Assembly (NCBI GenBank): GCA_025054875.1
Contig: JANWYS010000014.1
Location: 1 to 36,106 of the forward strand
Length of the DNA: 36,106 nt
Reading direction: 5' to 3'
From: Cytophagaceae bacterium
GTDB lineage: Bacteria; Bacteroidota; Bacteroidia; Cytophagales; Cytophagaceae
Part shown: positions 1-8,015 of the stretch, piece after piece
How the letters are laid out: each line of letters opens with the position of its first letter
Position numbering within the stretch: position 1 is the first letter of the stretch
Notes under the pieces: generated by a model
What the model saw: the letters and a program-made list of their open reading frames with translations, nothing else
What the model was told of the DNA's origin: nothing
The model's database searches: none
Program-made: the position numbers and the translations under genes

Positions 1-434
1 TCCTTGCTCACACTTTCTCCTCGACGTGTGGCAATAAAGGTAGCATCAATGTACAGCAACGCATAATACCTCTCTAATGGCCTCTCCAGCCATTGAGCAA
101 CTTCCTCTCTTGCATACTCAAACATCCGGCTCACCTGACTGCTGCTATAAAACCGCCCGTATATCTTCTCAAACAGTTCGCCTACCTGCTCAGTGGTTAA
201 TCCTGCTCCGTACAAAGCAAAGGCCAACTGACGACACTCCTCCTCCTCGTTGCGCAATAAACTCAAAATCACCGGATAAAACTGCCCAAGACGACTTCTT
301 GGCACACGTAACATCATTTGCTTACCCCGACCAAACGTGCGACGTAATCTATACCCATTACTCACATCCCCATGCTTTTCATTATGCATTTCTCGTTCTA
401 CTCGCATCATGGATTCTAAACTCAGTTTTAACAT
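1..434 (-). CDS. IS256-family (Mutator-type) transposase, N-terminal part, cut by window edge
   Basis: Translating the minus strand gives about 145 residues that read like the N-terminal third of an IS256-family DDE transposase. They contain a basic RNGYR-like stretch (SNGYRLRRTFGRG), the family pattern VPRSRLGQFYP, a helical region ending YGAGLTTEQVGELFEKIYG, and the segment YALLYIDATFIATRRGE, whose D130 is expected to be the first catalytic aspartate. The rest lies outside the window. The reading frame stays open to 494, but the first ATG is at 434, shortly inside the conserved region. The original start may have been lost where the neighbouring IS1380-like element begins at 485; that is inference. 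Family assignment is from motif recognition. Whether the rest of the gene is intact cannot be seen. Confidence 0.85.
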   Translation of the reverse strand, partial: MLKLSLESMMRVEREMHNEKHGDVSNGYRLRRTFGRGKQMMLRVPRSRLGQFYPVILSLLRNEEEECRQLAFALYGAGLTTEQVGELFEKIYGRFYSSSQVSRMFEYAREEVAQWLERPLERYYALLYIDATFIATRRGESVSK

Positions 435-484
435 CTCATCTAAACCTATTCCGGTTTGAATGGAATAATCTTCTAAAATTTTAA

Positions 485-1015
485 CCCGGATTTTTCAGTT
501 GAGGTTAAGTTTGAAGGCTTAAAGGTCATGGAGATGGTTTAATATTTGCAAACCGTCAAAACATCGCCTTCGTTGTAATGGAACGGACATTTTTAGTATC
601 TTCTTCTTCCTTATTTTACCAACGAAATTTCAACTGCAATGCAATTGAATTTTAGCTTTCTAAATCATTGGTAGTTAACTTTTGTTTCGAAAATTGATAA
701 TACAAATCTCATCCAATTAGCCATCATCACCCAAACGATTTTACTATACTCACAGCGTCTATGCAATGGTTACTTCGCCCTTCCGGAAAGTCCAACTCTT
801 CAAGAACCTTCCTGATGCCTGTCTTGCCAAGCAGTCGCTTCACTTGTAGCATCCCACCCCAAGGGGTGACACATTTGTCCGTAAATTCGTAGTTTGTTTT
901 TTATGTAAGTTTTCGTTACATCACAAAAAGAAATCCCTTTCGAAAAAACCTTGAAAATTCCATGTTGAAGGGAAAAATCAGTGTTGAAATTGCATATCCA
1001 ACTCAAAAATCCGGG
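485..1015. mobile_element. Decayed IS1380-like element (about 530 bp) with terminal inverted repeats
   Basis: The two ends read CCCGGATTTTT (485-495) and its exact complement (1005-1015), pointing inward. They are flanked by TTAA (481-484) and TTGA (1016-1019), which looks like a 4-bp target duplication with one later change. The interior holds only a short transposase remnant on the minus strand (727-900), so most of the coding region is deleted. A related right end, about 52 of 63 positions identical by eye, recurs alone at 4814-4876, also followed by TTAA. The element sits exactly between an IS256-family fragment and an IS1595-family fragment. It is immobile by itself but could be moved by a related full-length element elsewhere. 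Confidence 0.65.
727..900 (-). pseudogene. IS1380-family transposase, N-terminal remnant
   Basis: An open stretch of about 58 codons lies between in-frame stops (TAA at 901-903, TGA at 727-729). It encodes TDKCVTPWGGM, then a helical segment LLGKTGIRKVLEEL and DFPEGRSNHCIDAVSIVKSFG. This matches the usual start of IS1380-type transposases: a TPxGG motif, a helical region ending in a leucine-rich stretch, then a GSNRGY-like motif, here degraded to RSNHCI. A full family member is over 400 residues, so at least 85 percent is gone. No intact start codon is evident. Confidence 0.6.
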
Positions 1016-1019
1016 TTGA

Positions 1020-1360
1020 ACAACCAGCAAGTCTTCTGATGGAGTTGCAGTTTGCGGCTCAGCTCAGTGGAAGTTATGCCTTTCTTACTGGTCGAAACGT
1101 AATAGACAATCCAGAACGCCTTCAACAGCGAGTGCTTGATTTCTGGAACTCTCCGAATAGTTGCATCTGGAACACTGTCTGACATGTTCTTTCTTTGTGC
1201 CCTTTGCACCATTTCTCATGTCCGCATTTTCTGCACTTGTACCCTTTTGCCCACTTGAGTTCTGAAAGGTAAACCAGGCAGCTTTCCTCATCGGGAAAAA
1301 ACGCTTTTGAAACTCGAAAATCGATAGACTTTTGAATCTTACTTCCTTTAAATTAACCAT
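1020..1360 (-). pseudogene. IS1595-family transposase, frameshifted N-terminal fragment
   Basis: The gene begins with an ATG at 1360 and a segment FKSLSIFEFQKRFFP typical of IS1595 transposases. The following zinc-ribbon part (CRKCGHEKW, then CSRCNY) is only recovered by switching frames at least twice, so the gene is broken. It resumes in the frame encoding FWIVYYVSTSKKGITSTELS and LHQKTCW, the helix-turn-helix region that precedes the DDE domain in this family. It stops abruptly at about 1019, where the IS1380-like element begins, so the catalytic domain is missing. The zinc-ribbon cysteines and the KKGI(T/S)S motif make the family call fairly secure. Confidence 0.75.
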
Positions 1361-1401
1361 TGTATGCTAAAACTAAAATAAAATCGTATTTAACCAAAAG
1401 C

Positions 1402-1758
1402 CTAATTCGACTGTTTTAAATCTTCAATCAGATTTGCAACGGCTTCCGGATCGATATTTAAATGAGAGGCATGAAATATACATTGCCCTTTGTGTATCAA
1501 CATAAGTTGAGGAGATTCATGCACAACATTGTATTTTTTTGCTAAAGCATCCGACAGATTTCGATAAGTGAGAATATCCAAATAATATGTTTTGTCAGCA
1601 GATGCTTTTATAGTGTCAGCTTTTCTGTTTAAGCGCTCTAATGCAGTTTCACTTATGTTGCAACGTGTGCTGTGTTTGAAGACAATGATGAATTCAGAGT
1701 GTGATGCTTTGTCAATTTCTTCCAGTTGACTTTCTGATGTAAGCGGTGTCCATTGCAT
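1402..1758 (-). CDS. ytxJ: YtxJ-like bacillithiol-system monothiol redox protein
   Basis: This 118-residue protein has a thioredoxin-like fold with a single conserved cysteine (C33) in FKHSTRCNIS, the hallmark of the YtxJ/DUF2847 family. The family is linked to bacillithiol and is proposed to act as a monothiol reductant of bacillithiolated proteins; the exact reaction is not well established. The gene is cytoplasmic, with no signal peptide. It lies about 110 bp downstream of der on the same strand. A promoter-like TATCTTTG upstream (on the minus strand, 1800-1793) suggests independent transcription, with a leader of about 28 nt. Family length is usually 105-125 residues, so it looks complete. 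Confidence 0.9.
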   Translation of the reverse strand: MQWTPLTSESQLEEIDKASHSEFIIVFKHSTRCNISETALERLNRKADTIKASADKTYYLDILTYRNLSDALAKKYNVVHESPQLMLIHKGQCIFHASHLNIDPEAVANLIEDLKQSN

Positions 1759-1792
1759 AACTTATGTGATTTGTGTTAAAGATGATTTTGTT

Positions 1793-1800
1793 CAAAGATA
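1793..1800 (-). promoter_or_regulatory. Bacteroidota-type -7 element upstream of ytxJ
   Basis: On the minus strand this reads TATCTTTG, an exact match to the Bacteroidota TAnnTTTG box, about 35 nt before the ytxJ start. No clear TTG is found at the expected -33 distance, so it is a moderate candidate. Confidence 0.5.
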
Positions 1801-1868
1801 CCAATTAATTGTTGAGTTGTATTTTTATGGCCAAAATTCTGAGTAGCCAGTTGTTAAAAAAACGGAGG

Positions 1869-3176
1869 TTATTTTGCTTTGCATATAATATTTATGGGCA
1901 CTCCTTCAAATTTGAAATGTTCGCGGATTTTATTTTCTAAAAAGCGTTTGTAAGGTTCTTTGATGTATTGAGGCAGATTACAAAAAAAAGCAAAACTTAC
2001 AGAGCGGGAGGGAAGTTGAGTGACATATTTTATTTTTACATACTTGCCTTTTATTGCAGGCGGTGGATAGCGTTCAATTTCGGCAAGCATAATTTCGTTT
2101 AGTTCGGAAGTGGGAATTTTTTTGTTCATGTTATTGTAAACTTCTATTGTTTTTTCGACTGCCTGGAATATTCGAATTTTTTCCTTAACAGATATGAAAA
2201 GGATGGGAATGTAAGTAAGCGGAGCGATTTTTTTATATATCTCGTCCTGAAATTTTTTTGCTGTATTAGTTTCTTTGTATATGAGGTCCCATTTGTTTAC
2301 CAGAATTACAATGCCTTTTCTTTTTTCTGCCGCCATGGCTATGATGTGAAGGTCTTGCGCTTCGAATCCTCGCTGCGCATCTACCATTACGATACATACA
2401 TCTGAATTCTCTAAAGCTTTTACCGATCGCAGAATGGAGTAAAATTCAATATCTTCTTTTATTTTGGCTCTTTTTCTTATGCCAGCTGTGTCAGTAATTA
2501 TGAATTTTTTGCCAAAAGCATTATAGACAGCATCTACAGCATCACGTGTTGTGCCGGCAATTTCGGTTACGATGCTTCTGTTTTTACCAAGTAACGTATT
2601 TACAAATGAGGATTTTCCGGCATTAGGCCTTCCGAGCACACATATACGTGGTACTCCCTCGTAGGGATTTTCCACACCATGGTCGGGGAAATGCGCAACT
2701 ACGGCATCGAGCAAGTCGCCTGTGCCACTTCCGTTTTGAGAAGAAACAGGGAAAATATTATCAAAACCTAGTTTATAAAATTCGCCGGCCATGTGTGCAT
2801 GGTTATTAGTATCAGCTTTGTTAGCGACTACATATATAGGTTTTTTTGTGTCACGAAGTCTGTTGGCGAATTCCTGATCAAGGTAATGCAGACCGGTGTG
2901 TGTATCTACAACAAACAATATGACATCAGCTTCTTCAATGGCCAGTTCAACCTGTTCACGAATTTGTTTTTCAAAAATATCGTCTGAGTTATGTACATAT
3001 CCTCCGGTATCAATGACGGTAAAATAAATGTTATTCCACACGCAATGGCCATAGTGACGGTCTCGTGTTACGCCGCTTTCATCGTCCATAATGGCATCGC
3101 GCGTGCCCACCAGGCGGTTAAACAGTGTAGATTTTCCAACATTAGGGCGGCCTACTATTGCTACTATATTTGCCAT
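1869..3176 (-). CDS. der: Ribosome biogenesis GTPase Der (EngA)
   Basis: This 435-residue protein has two tandem GTPase domains, the unique architecture of Der, which is required for maturation of the 50S ribosomal subunit. The first P-loop is GRPNVGKS (residues 9-16), followed by DTGG and NKAD (119-122). The second P-loop is GRPNAGKS (182-189), followed by DTAGIRKR and NKWDL. A C-terminal KH-like domain containing IERYPPPAIKGK completes the protein. Length is normal for the family. The second-domain G5 region reads SVKEK rather than the common SALT/SA-type, a mild divergence. It follows era by 58 bp on the same strand, so the two GTPase genes are probably co-transcribed. Confidence 0.98.
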   Translation of the reverse strand: MANIVAIVGRPNVGKSTLFNRLVGTRDAIMDDESGVTRDRHYGHCVWNNIYFTVIDTGGYVHNSDDIFEKQIREQVELAIEEADVILFVVDTHTGLHYLDQEFANRLRDTKKPIYVVANKADTNNHAHMAGEFYKLGFDNIFPVSSQNGSGTGDLLDAVVAHFPDHGVENPYEGVPRICVLGRPNAGKSSFVNTLLGKNRSIVTEIAGTTRDAVDAVYNAFGKKFIITDTAGIRKRAKIKEDIEFYSILRSVKALENSDVCIVMVDAQRGFEAQDLHIIAMAAEKRKGIVILVNKWDLIYKETNTAKKFQDEIYKKIAPLTYIPILFISVKEKIRIFQAVEKTIEVYNNMNKKIPTSELNEIMLAEIERYPPPAIKGKYVKIKYVTQLPSRSVSFAFFCNLPQYIKEPYKRFLENKIREHFKFEGVPINIICKAK

Positions 3177-3234
3177 GTTATATGTGGTTTAGTATATTGT
3201 GGGAGTGGATATATGTTGGCTGTTTATGATTTAG

Positions 3235-4125
3235 CTATGTGTTATATCCAAACTTACTCAATTTGCTTTTTTTGTTTCTCCAATCAGGTTCTACCTTCAC
3301 AATGGTTTCAAGAAATACTTTTTTCTCAAAAAAAATCTCCAGTTCTTTGCGGGCATCGGTAGCCATTTTTTTCATAGCTTCTCCTTTGTGTCCGATGAGT
3401 ATGCCTTTCTGTGTGTCGCGCTCTACGTATATGATAGAACGCAGATATAGCATGTTGTTTTTTTCTTTGAATTCATCAATAACTACTTCACAGCTGTAAG
3501 GCACTTCTTTTTTATAATGCAGAAAAATTTGTTCGCGTATGATTTCTGATGCAAAGAACCGTTCAGTACGGTCGCTTATAAAGTCGTCTTTGGGATAATA
3601 AGGAGGATGTTCAGGCAAATAGTCAAGGATAAGCTGAAACAAGTGGTCTGTATTTTTTGCCAACAATGCTGAAATGGGAATGATTTCGTTGGCCTTTATT
3701 CTCTGATTCCACATATTTATGGCATCCTCTATTTGCTTGGCAGAAGCTTTGTCAATTTTATTTATAAGCAGAAAAACCGGTACGTTATTGAGGTTGTTCA
3801 GGCGTTTCAACACATTATTATCCTCCGGTTTTTCGTCTACTTGAGTTAAGTAAAGAATAATATCCGCATCTTCCAATGAGACATTTACAAAACTCATCAT
3901 AGATTTGTGCAGTTCATACGCAGGCTCTAAAATGCCGGGAGTATCGGAATAAACGATTTGAAAATTTTCGCCGTTAATGATTCCCATTATACGGTGGCGT
4001 GTAGTTTGTGCTTTGGAAGTAATAATAGACAACTTTTGTCCGATAAGAGTATTCATCAGAGTGGACTTCCCCACGTTCGGTTTACCTATTATGTTCACAA
4101 AACCAGCTTTGTGTGCTTCAGACAT
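3235..4125 (-). CDS. era: GTPase Era, 16S rRNA-binding ribosome assembly factor
   Basis: The protein has an N-terminal Ras-like GTPase domain with GKPNVGKS, a TTRHRIMG switch I region, DTPG and NKID, and a C-terminal KH domain with GHKGEAMKK, the RNA-binding loop. This combination is diagnostic of Era, which binds the 3' end of 16S rRNA during 30S assembly. I place the start at the ATG at 4125 (MSEAHKAGF), giving 296 residues, the usual Era length. An upstream in-frame ATG at 4164 would add 13 hydrophobic residues not typical of the family. The gene is divergent from the initiator tRNA gene and upstream of der. Confidence 0.97.
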   Translation of the reverse strand: MSEAHKAGFVNIIGKPNVGKSTLMNTLIGQKLSIITSKAQTTRHRIMGIINGENFQIVYSDTPGILEPAYELHKSMMSFVNVSLEDADIILYLTQVDEKPEDNNVLKRLNNLNNVPVFLLINKIDKASAKQIEDAINMWNQRIKANEIIPISALLAKNTDHLFQLILDYLPEHPPYYPKDDFISDRTERFFASEIIREQIFLHYKKEVPYSCEVVIDEFKEKNNMLYLRSIIYVERDTQKGILIGHKGEAMKKMATDARKELEIFFEKKVFLETIVKVEPDWRNKKSKLSKFGYNT

Positions 4126-4150
4126 TTGGATAAATAAAAAACAAATGTAG

Positions 4151-4181
4151 TTGATTTTAGGCAAAACATCTATTATCTTTG
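4151..4181 (+). promoter_or_regulatory. Bacteroidota housekeeping promoter of the initiator tRNA gene
   Basis: TTG (4151-4153) and TATCTTTG (4174-4181) are separated by 20 bases. This is the Bacteroidota -33/-7 arrangement. The start of transcription would fall near 4188, about 33 nt before the mature tRNA. Confidence 0.8.
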
Positions 4182-4220
4182 CCGTCCGAAATAATCCTGT
4201 ATGGGGTTGTTTTTAATAGG

Positions 4221-4293
<73 letters not shown>

Positions 4294-4300
4294 CTGAGTC

Positions 4301-4340
4301 GGACAGATCATAAAAGTTGTTGGTCTGTCCTTTTTATTTT
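4301..4340 (+). terminator. Rho-independent terminator of the tRNA gene
   Basis: GGACAGA (4301-4307) pairs perfectly with TCTGTCC (4324-4330), extendable by two more pairs including G-T. TTTTTATTTT follows at once. It sits 7 bp after the tRNA. Confidence 0.85.
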
Positions 4341-4679
4341 CCTCGTAATACCTAAAGTTTGTGAATTTAGTCAAGAACTAAATGGTCTGAGTTTGAGGAG
4401 TAATTCACAAAAAATTAAAAACGACAGTGTTCTAAACTAAATAGATGATTCCTGAAATTTTAAACCCTAAATTGTCATTAGCCCAAATTTTCTAATGGCC
4501 ATCATTGAAAATTTCGATAACGAAAGTGCTATGCTAATAATGAAAGATTTTATATGAGTTTTAAGGTCGCAAAGAAGCACGGTTTATCGTAGTAGCCATG
4601 ACGCGAGAAGCCTATGAGTACAATATGAGTACAAAGTGCCAAAATTGAATTATGAGACGGGAAAATTTAAATGGGAAGG

Positions 4680-4728
4680 ATGAATGGGAACGGAGCTGAG
4701 GCGTAGCCGTAGCGAAGTTCCCATTCAT
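4680..4728. repeat. Perfect 12-bp inverted repeat with a 25-nt structured loop
   Basis: ATGAATGGGAAC (4680-4691) and GTTCCCATTCAT (4717-4728) are exact complements. The GC-rich loop contains a smaller GGC-GTA-GCC hairpin. No T-run follows on either strand and no gene ends nearby, so it is not an ordinary terminator. It may be a REP-like sequence or the end of a transposon using single-stranded DNA. Confidence 0.7.
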
Positions 4729-4813
4729 GCAAGTATGTAACAAATAAAAAAACTACTATGTTTGTAAAAATCAATTACACTTCATACACACTTTTTGGGA
4801 TACTTACCCCCAT

Positions 4814-4876
4814 GAAAATTCCATATTGAAATGAAAAATCGGTGTTGAAATTTTACATTCAAATGAAAAATTCGGG
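4814..4876. repeat. Solitary IS1380-like terminal sequence
   Basis: These 63 bp match the right end of the element at 953-1015 without gaps, with about 52 identical positions by eye. Both end in AAAAAT(C/T)CGGG followed by TTAA or TTGA. No partner end or transposase is nearby. Confidence 0.65.
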
Positions 4877-4899
4877 TTAAATCCATTCGCACGATAGGA

Positions 4900-4925
4900 T
4901 TAACCTTTTGTAAAACGAAGGTTAA
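4900..4925 (-). terminator. Hairpin just after the glycosidase gene, possible weak terminator
   Basis: TTAACCTT (4900-4907) pairs with AAGGTTAA (4918-4925), 3 nt beyond the stop codon of the upstream gene. There is no clear T-run after it on the minus strand, so the terminator role is uncertain. Confidence 0.35.
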
Positions 4926-4927
4926 CA

Positions 4928-7600
4928 TCACCTTTTCACAAAAGCAAATACCGTAGCTTTGCTATCGCCGTGGTTATATATTGAGATAAAATACTGCCCG
5001 GGAGGTAGATGGTTGACTGCAATGCCTTGTCCGAAATAGATACCTTTGTCTACTATCTTCGCATCAACAGTCAGAATTTCATACCTCAAAGTTGTTGAGG
5101 AGTCTTCAGAGTGTTGTATATGTAAACATTCATGCACAGGATTCGGATAAATTGAAATATTATACTCAGGTATGGCTACAGTAATTGTCTTACTGTGTTT
5201 TTCAATTCCAGCGTCATCCGTACTGATCAGCTTGTAATAGTATAACCCTTTTTCAAGAGGTTGATCATATATAGTATGACTGATTACGGATGTGAATGGA
5301 GAGCGATGTTCTTTTTGATGTATGGGCATATAGTCACTTTGGCTAAAACTTCTCATGATAGTATACGTCGCGGATCCACTTTGTAATGCGGTGTAGGTGA
5401 GCATGACTTTGCCATCCGGAGTGAGTTGGCCTTTTAAATCTATTATATCTACCGGCAAAGTAGTAGAAGTGATTTTGTAAGCTATGTCCTTTTTGAAGGA
5501 AGGTAGATTTAAGGTTACGGAATCAAGGGAAGTAGTAACGGTTCCTCCACTGGTAACAGTACCGGTTACAGGGTCCCAATATTGCACATTGTAAGAACCC
5601 GGAGTAAGAGGCCCTACACGCAATGATGCAGTGGTGATGTTGGGTATAGTGGAAGGATCGGCCCAATCGCCATACGATACGTTGTTTACATATCCGTAAG
5701 CTTTGAGAGAGCCCGTGTATCCCCATGCATCGCAAGCACGAAGCTGTACATTTGTGAAGCGTATATTGCTAAACTCAATCCAATCTTGTCCGGTACTGTA
5801 TAATCTTATCACTCGTGTACCTGCCGGTATGCCAGTGTATGTGAATGTTCCGGCACCGCTCGGATTCCATGTGGTTACATGTGAACCATCTACATACACC
5901 TGTATTTGTTTAGTACCCGAGCCTGAAACAGAGGTAACATTTAATTCTACATTACCGGCAGCCTGAAACGTTACGGTAAAAATCAATTCTCTGTTTCTTG
6001 TGCCTTGCCACGATCCATGTATGTAGTTGTGTAACCCATTTACATTGCTTGCATTTCCGTTGGCATCTATTGTGCTGGTGAAAGGATTAGGAGTATTAGT
6101 ACCTGCCCAACTGGTTTGCGTTGGCGACACTTGTACTGTACCAACCATAGAAGGGTTGTTCAGGAATTTTATCTTTTTTCCATTGCCACCGGTGTGAAGC
6201 ACAATATCTTCTCCGGCTAAATAGTCGCCCAATGGTTTGAAGATATGATAAAGATTCTTGTCCATTATGTATTCGTCCCAATACCAAAACATGTTAGGCA
6301 CATCGCTCATCATGCCGATCCACATGGATTTTCGTACATGATCGCCCCAATGGTCGGGATGGCCGCCTCCGTTGGGATAAGCCGTACCGGTGCCGAACTC
6401 CCCGCACATCACAGGTTTGTTGTATGTCAAAAATGTACGGGATTGATTGTATAATACTTTTTCAATACTGCCGGCATATGTATGCCACTGGATTTGGTCC
6501 AAGGCAACATTATTGTCGAGCAGAGGAAACGTAGAGTTGTCTTGCCCTGTGCTGGTATTTACTATATGGTCGTTGGGGTCAACATATTTAAGATATTTAC
6601 TCATTTCATCGTGCCAGGCATCTATGTTGGGGTCTGTACCGTCGGTATATTCTACTTCATTGAACAATTCCCAACTCATAATGTTGGTGCTATATCCCCA
6701 GCGGGCTACAATGTAACGATACATTTTCTTTATGGAACTGCGTACAGCCGGGTGTGTAAAAAAATCTCCTGCATTGCTGATAGGGCCTCCGTTTGCTGAG
6801 TTATAGGGATTTTCAGACCATTGAGGATCTACCGAAGTTGATACTTGCCCGTGATGCTGAAGTACCAATTGCATGTATACATCATGGTGAGCACATAAAT
6901 TCAATACAGAGTCTAAAATGGCACAGGAGCGTTGGCTGTAACGGCCTATACCCGAATACCAACCGGACCAATGTGAACTTCGCCACTCTATGGCCTGGCG
7001 CGCAAAGTCAGTGAGCCAATAGCGAATCCAATTTACTTTGTTTGGACTTAGATTGTCAAAGAAGTTTTTATAGAAAGTTATGAGATTCCAATAGTCATTC
7101 CAACACAAGTTGTAGCCAACAGGATAGTAGGGCGTACCATTGTCAAATCGTAAAAATTGATTATTGGTTGCATCTATGCGTATAAATCCTTTTCTGCTAC
7201 TGGGAACTACGTTGAAGCTTACATAACTTGAATAAGATGTACTGCCATCACGCACACGTATGCGGACTTGATAAGTACCTGTAAGGGTAGGAGTGTAGCG
7301 CAACATCCATCGTGCTCCGGAAGGATGCTCTGTTGCATTGCTACCCGAAAAGGTGCATGGAACAAAATAAAAACACGGAACCTCTATCATAGGTCCTGAG
7401 GGAGGTGTAATTTCCGCGTCAACGGCTACAATCGCTGAATCATAAGGATTAGAGTAACTCGCACTTAGTGTAAAAGTTGCTTCCGCTTTTTCAAATCTTT
7501 GATAGGTGCTTTTGTTAAAAGCAAAGCCGGAAATGGTAACGGCTTTAGCCTCCTTGATACTGTACAATATGAAAAACAACCAAAATATCCTTAAAGCCAT
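4928..7600 (-). CDS. Secreted GH5-like (clan GH-A) glycoside hydrolase with T9SS sorting domain
   Basis: The predicted product has 890 residues. A signal peptide (MALRIFWLFFILYSIKEAKA) is followed by a DUF5060-like beta-sandwich (about 21-140). A TIM-barrel glycosidase domain (about 150-480) then carries WELFNE, with E315 as likely acid/base, and CGEFGTG, with E401 as likely nucleophile. A carbohydrate-binding-like beta-sandwich follows (about 503-618), and the protein ends in a T9SS type A sorting domain starting IYPNPVHE (about 813-890). It should be exported by Sec, cross the outer membrane by T9SS and act on an extracellular beta-glycan; the substrate cannot be read from the sequence. I chose the ATG at 7600 because a -7 element at 7627-7620 lies downstream of the earlier ATG at 7660. 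The sodium/solute symporter is upstream on the same strand, but 415 bp away. Confidence 0.88.
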   Translation of the reverse strand: MALRIFWLFFILYSIKEAKAVTISGFAFNKSTYQRFEKAEATFTLSASYSNPYDSAIVAVDAEITPPSGPMIEVPCFYFVPCTFSGSNATEHPSGARWMLRYTPTLTGTYQVRIRVRDGSTSYSSYVSFNVVPSSRKGFIRIDATNNQFLRFDNGTPYYPVGYNLCWNDYWNLITFYKNFFDNLSPNKVNWIRYWLTDFARQAIEWRSSHWSGWYSGIGRYSQRSCAILDSVLNLCAHHDVYMQLVLQHHGQVSTSVDPQWSENPYNSANGGPISNAGDFFTHPAVRSSIKKMYRYIVARWGYSTNIMSWELFNEVEYTDGTDPNIDAWHDEMSKYLKYVDPNDHIVNTSTGQDNSTFPLLDNNVALDQIQWHTYAGSIEKVLYNQSRTFLTYNKPVMCGEFGTGTAYPNGGGHPDHWGDHVRKSMWIGMMSDVPNMFWYWDEYIMDKNLYHIFKPLGDYLAGEDIVLHTGGNGKKIKFLNNPSMVGTVQVSPTQTSWAGTNTPNPFTSTIDANGNASNVNGLHNYIHGSWQGTRNRELIFTVTFQAAGNVELNVTSVSGSGTKQIQVYVDGSHVTTWNPSGAGTFTYTGIPAGTRVIRLYSTGQDWIEFSNIRFTNVQLRACDAWGYTGSLKAYGYVNNVSYGDWADPSTIPNITTASLRVGPLTPGSYNVQYWDPVTGTVTSGGTVTTSLDSVTLNLPSFKKDIAYKITSTTLPVDIIDLKGQLTPDGKVMLTYTALQSGSATYTIMRSFSQSDYMPIHQKEHRSPFTSVISHTIYDQPLEKGLYYYKLISTDDAGIEKHSKTITVAIPEYNISIYPNPVHECLHIQHSEDSSTTLRYEILTVDAKIVDKGIYFGQGIAVNHLPPGQYFISIYNHGDSKATVFAFVKR

Positions 7601-8015
7601 AAACCATCTTTTTTTTATACAAAGATAATCATCATAAAATATACCTATTTTACCAAACATTATTATTTTTTATATATAAAAAATCACTAAAAAAATACAT
7701 CATCTCTTTTATTAATTAGAAAAATATAATTAAAAATTAGTTTTTTTATAAAATAAAAATATTTAAAAAAAAACTATTTTTTTTAAAAAATCTAATACAT
7801 CTTTTTAGCATTAGAATTAAATCTTAAACCGTCAGGATAGTAAAGTGGCTGTCTGCTTAAGTTTGAAAACCATGTTTTTTTATTTTTATACATTACAAAC
7901 AATCTGGTTAAACGTTGAAAGTAACTCTGTATGTTGCGAAGAATGCGATGAATGGTAATATTAAATCAATTATTCTTCCCAACTCTATGTATATACTTAG
8001 GGATGATGTCAATTT
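7601..8015. other. Very AT-rich spacer between symporter and glycosidase genes
   Basis: Apart from the promoter element at 7620-7627, this 415-bp stretch consists largely of A and T runs (densest at 7660-7800). I see no gene, hairpin with a T-run, or repeat family in it. It separates the glycosidase transcriptionally from the upstream transporters. Confidence 0.6.
7620..7627 (-). promoter_or_regulatory. -7 promoter element of the glycosidase gene
   Basis: The minus strand reads TATCTTTG, an exact TAnnTTTG box, 20 bp before the chosen start at 7600. The leader would be about a dozen bases. A TTTG lies 26 bp further upstream, longer than the usual 19-21 spacing. Confidence 0.55.

Larger units (their letters stand above)
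4341..4899. other. Gene-free region with a hairpin and a solitary IS end
   Basis: No convincing coding sequence is seen on either strand. The region holds an 11-bp tandem duplication (TATGAGTACAA at 4613-4623 and 4624-4634), a 12-bp-stem hairpin at 4680-4728 and an IS1380-like terminal sequence at 4814-4876. It looks like a site of past element insertion between the tRNA and the glycosidase gene. Confidence 0.6.

Noticed and set aside
77-484. Plus-strand open frame of 135 codons
   Set aside because: It is the shadow of the IS256-family transposase read on the minus strand, where recognisable transposase motifs are found; the plus-strand product has no protein-like features.
4613-4634. 11-bp tandem duplication as a functional repeat
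   Set aside because: Only two units, in otherwise featureless DNA; it is explained by simple slippage.
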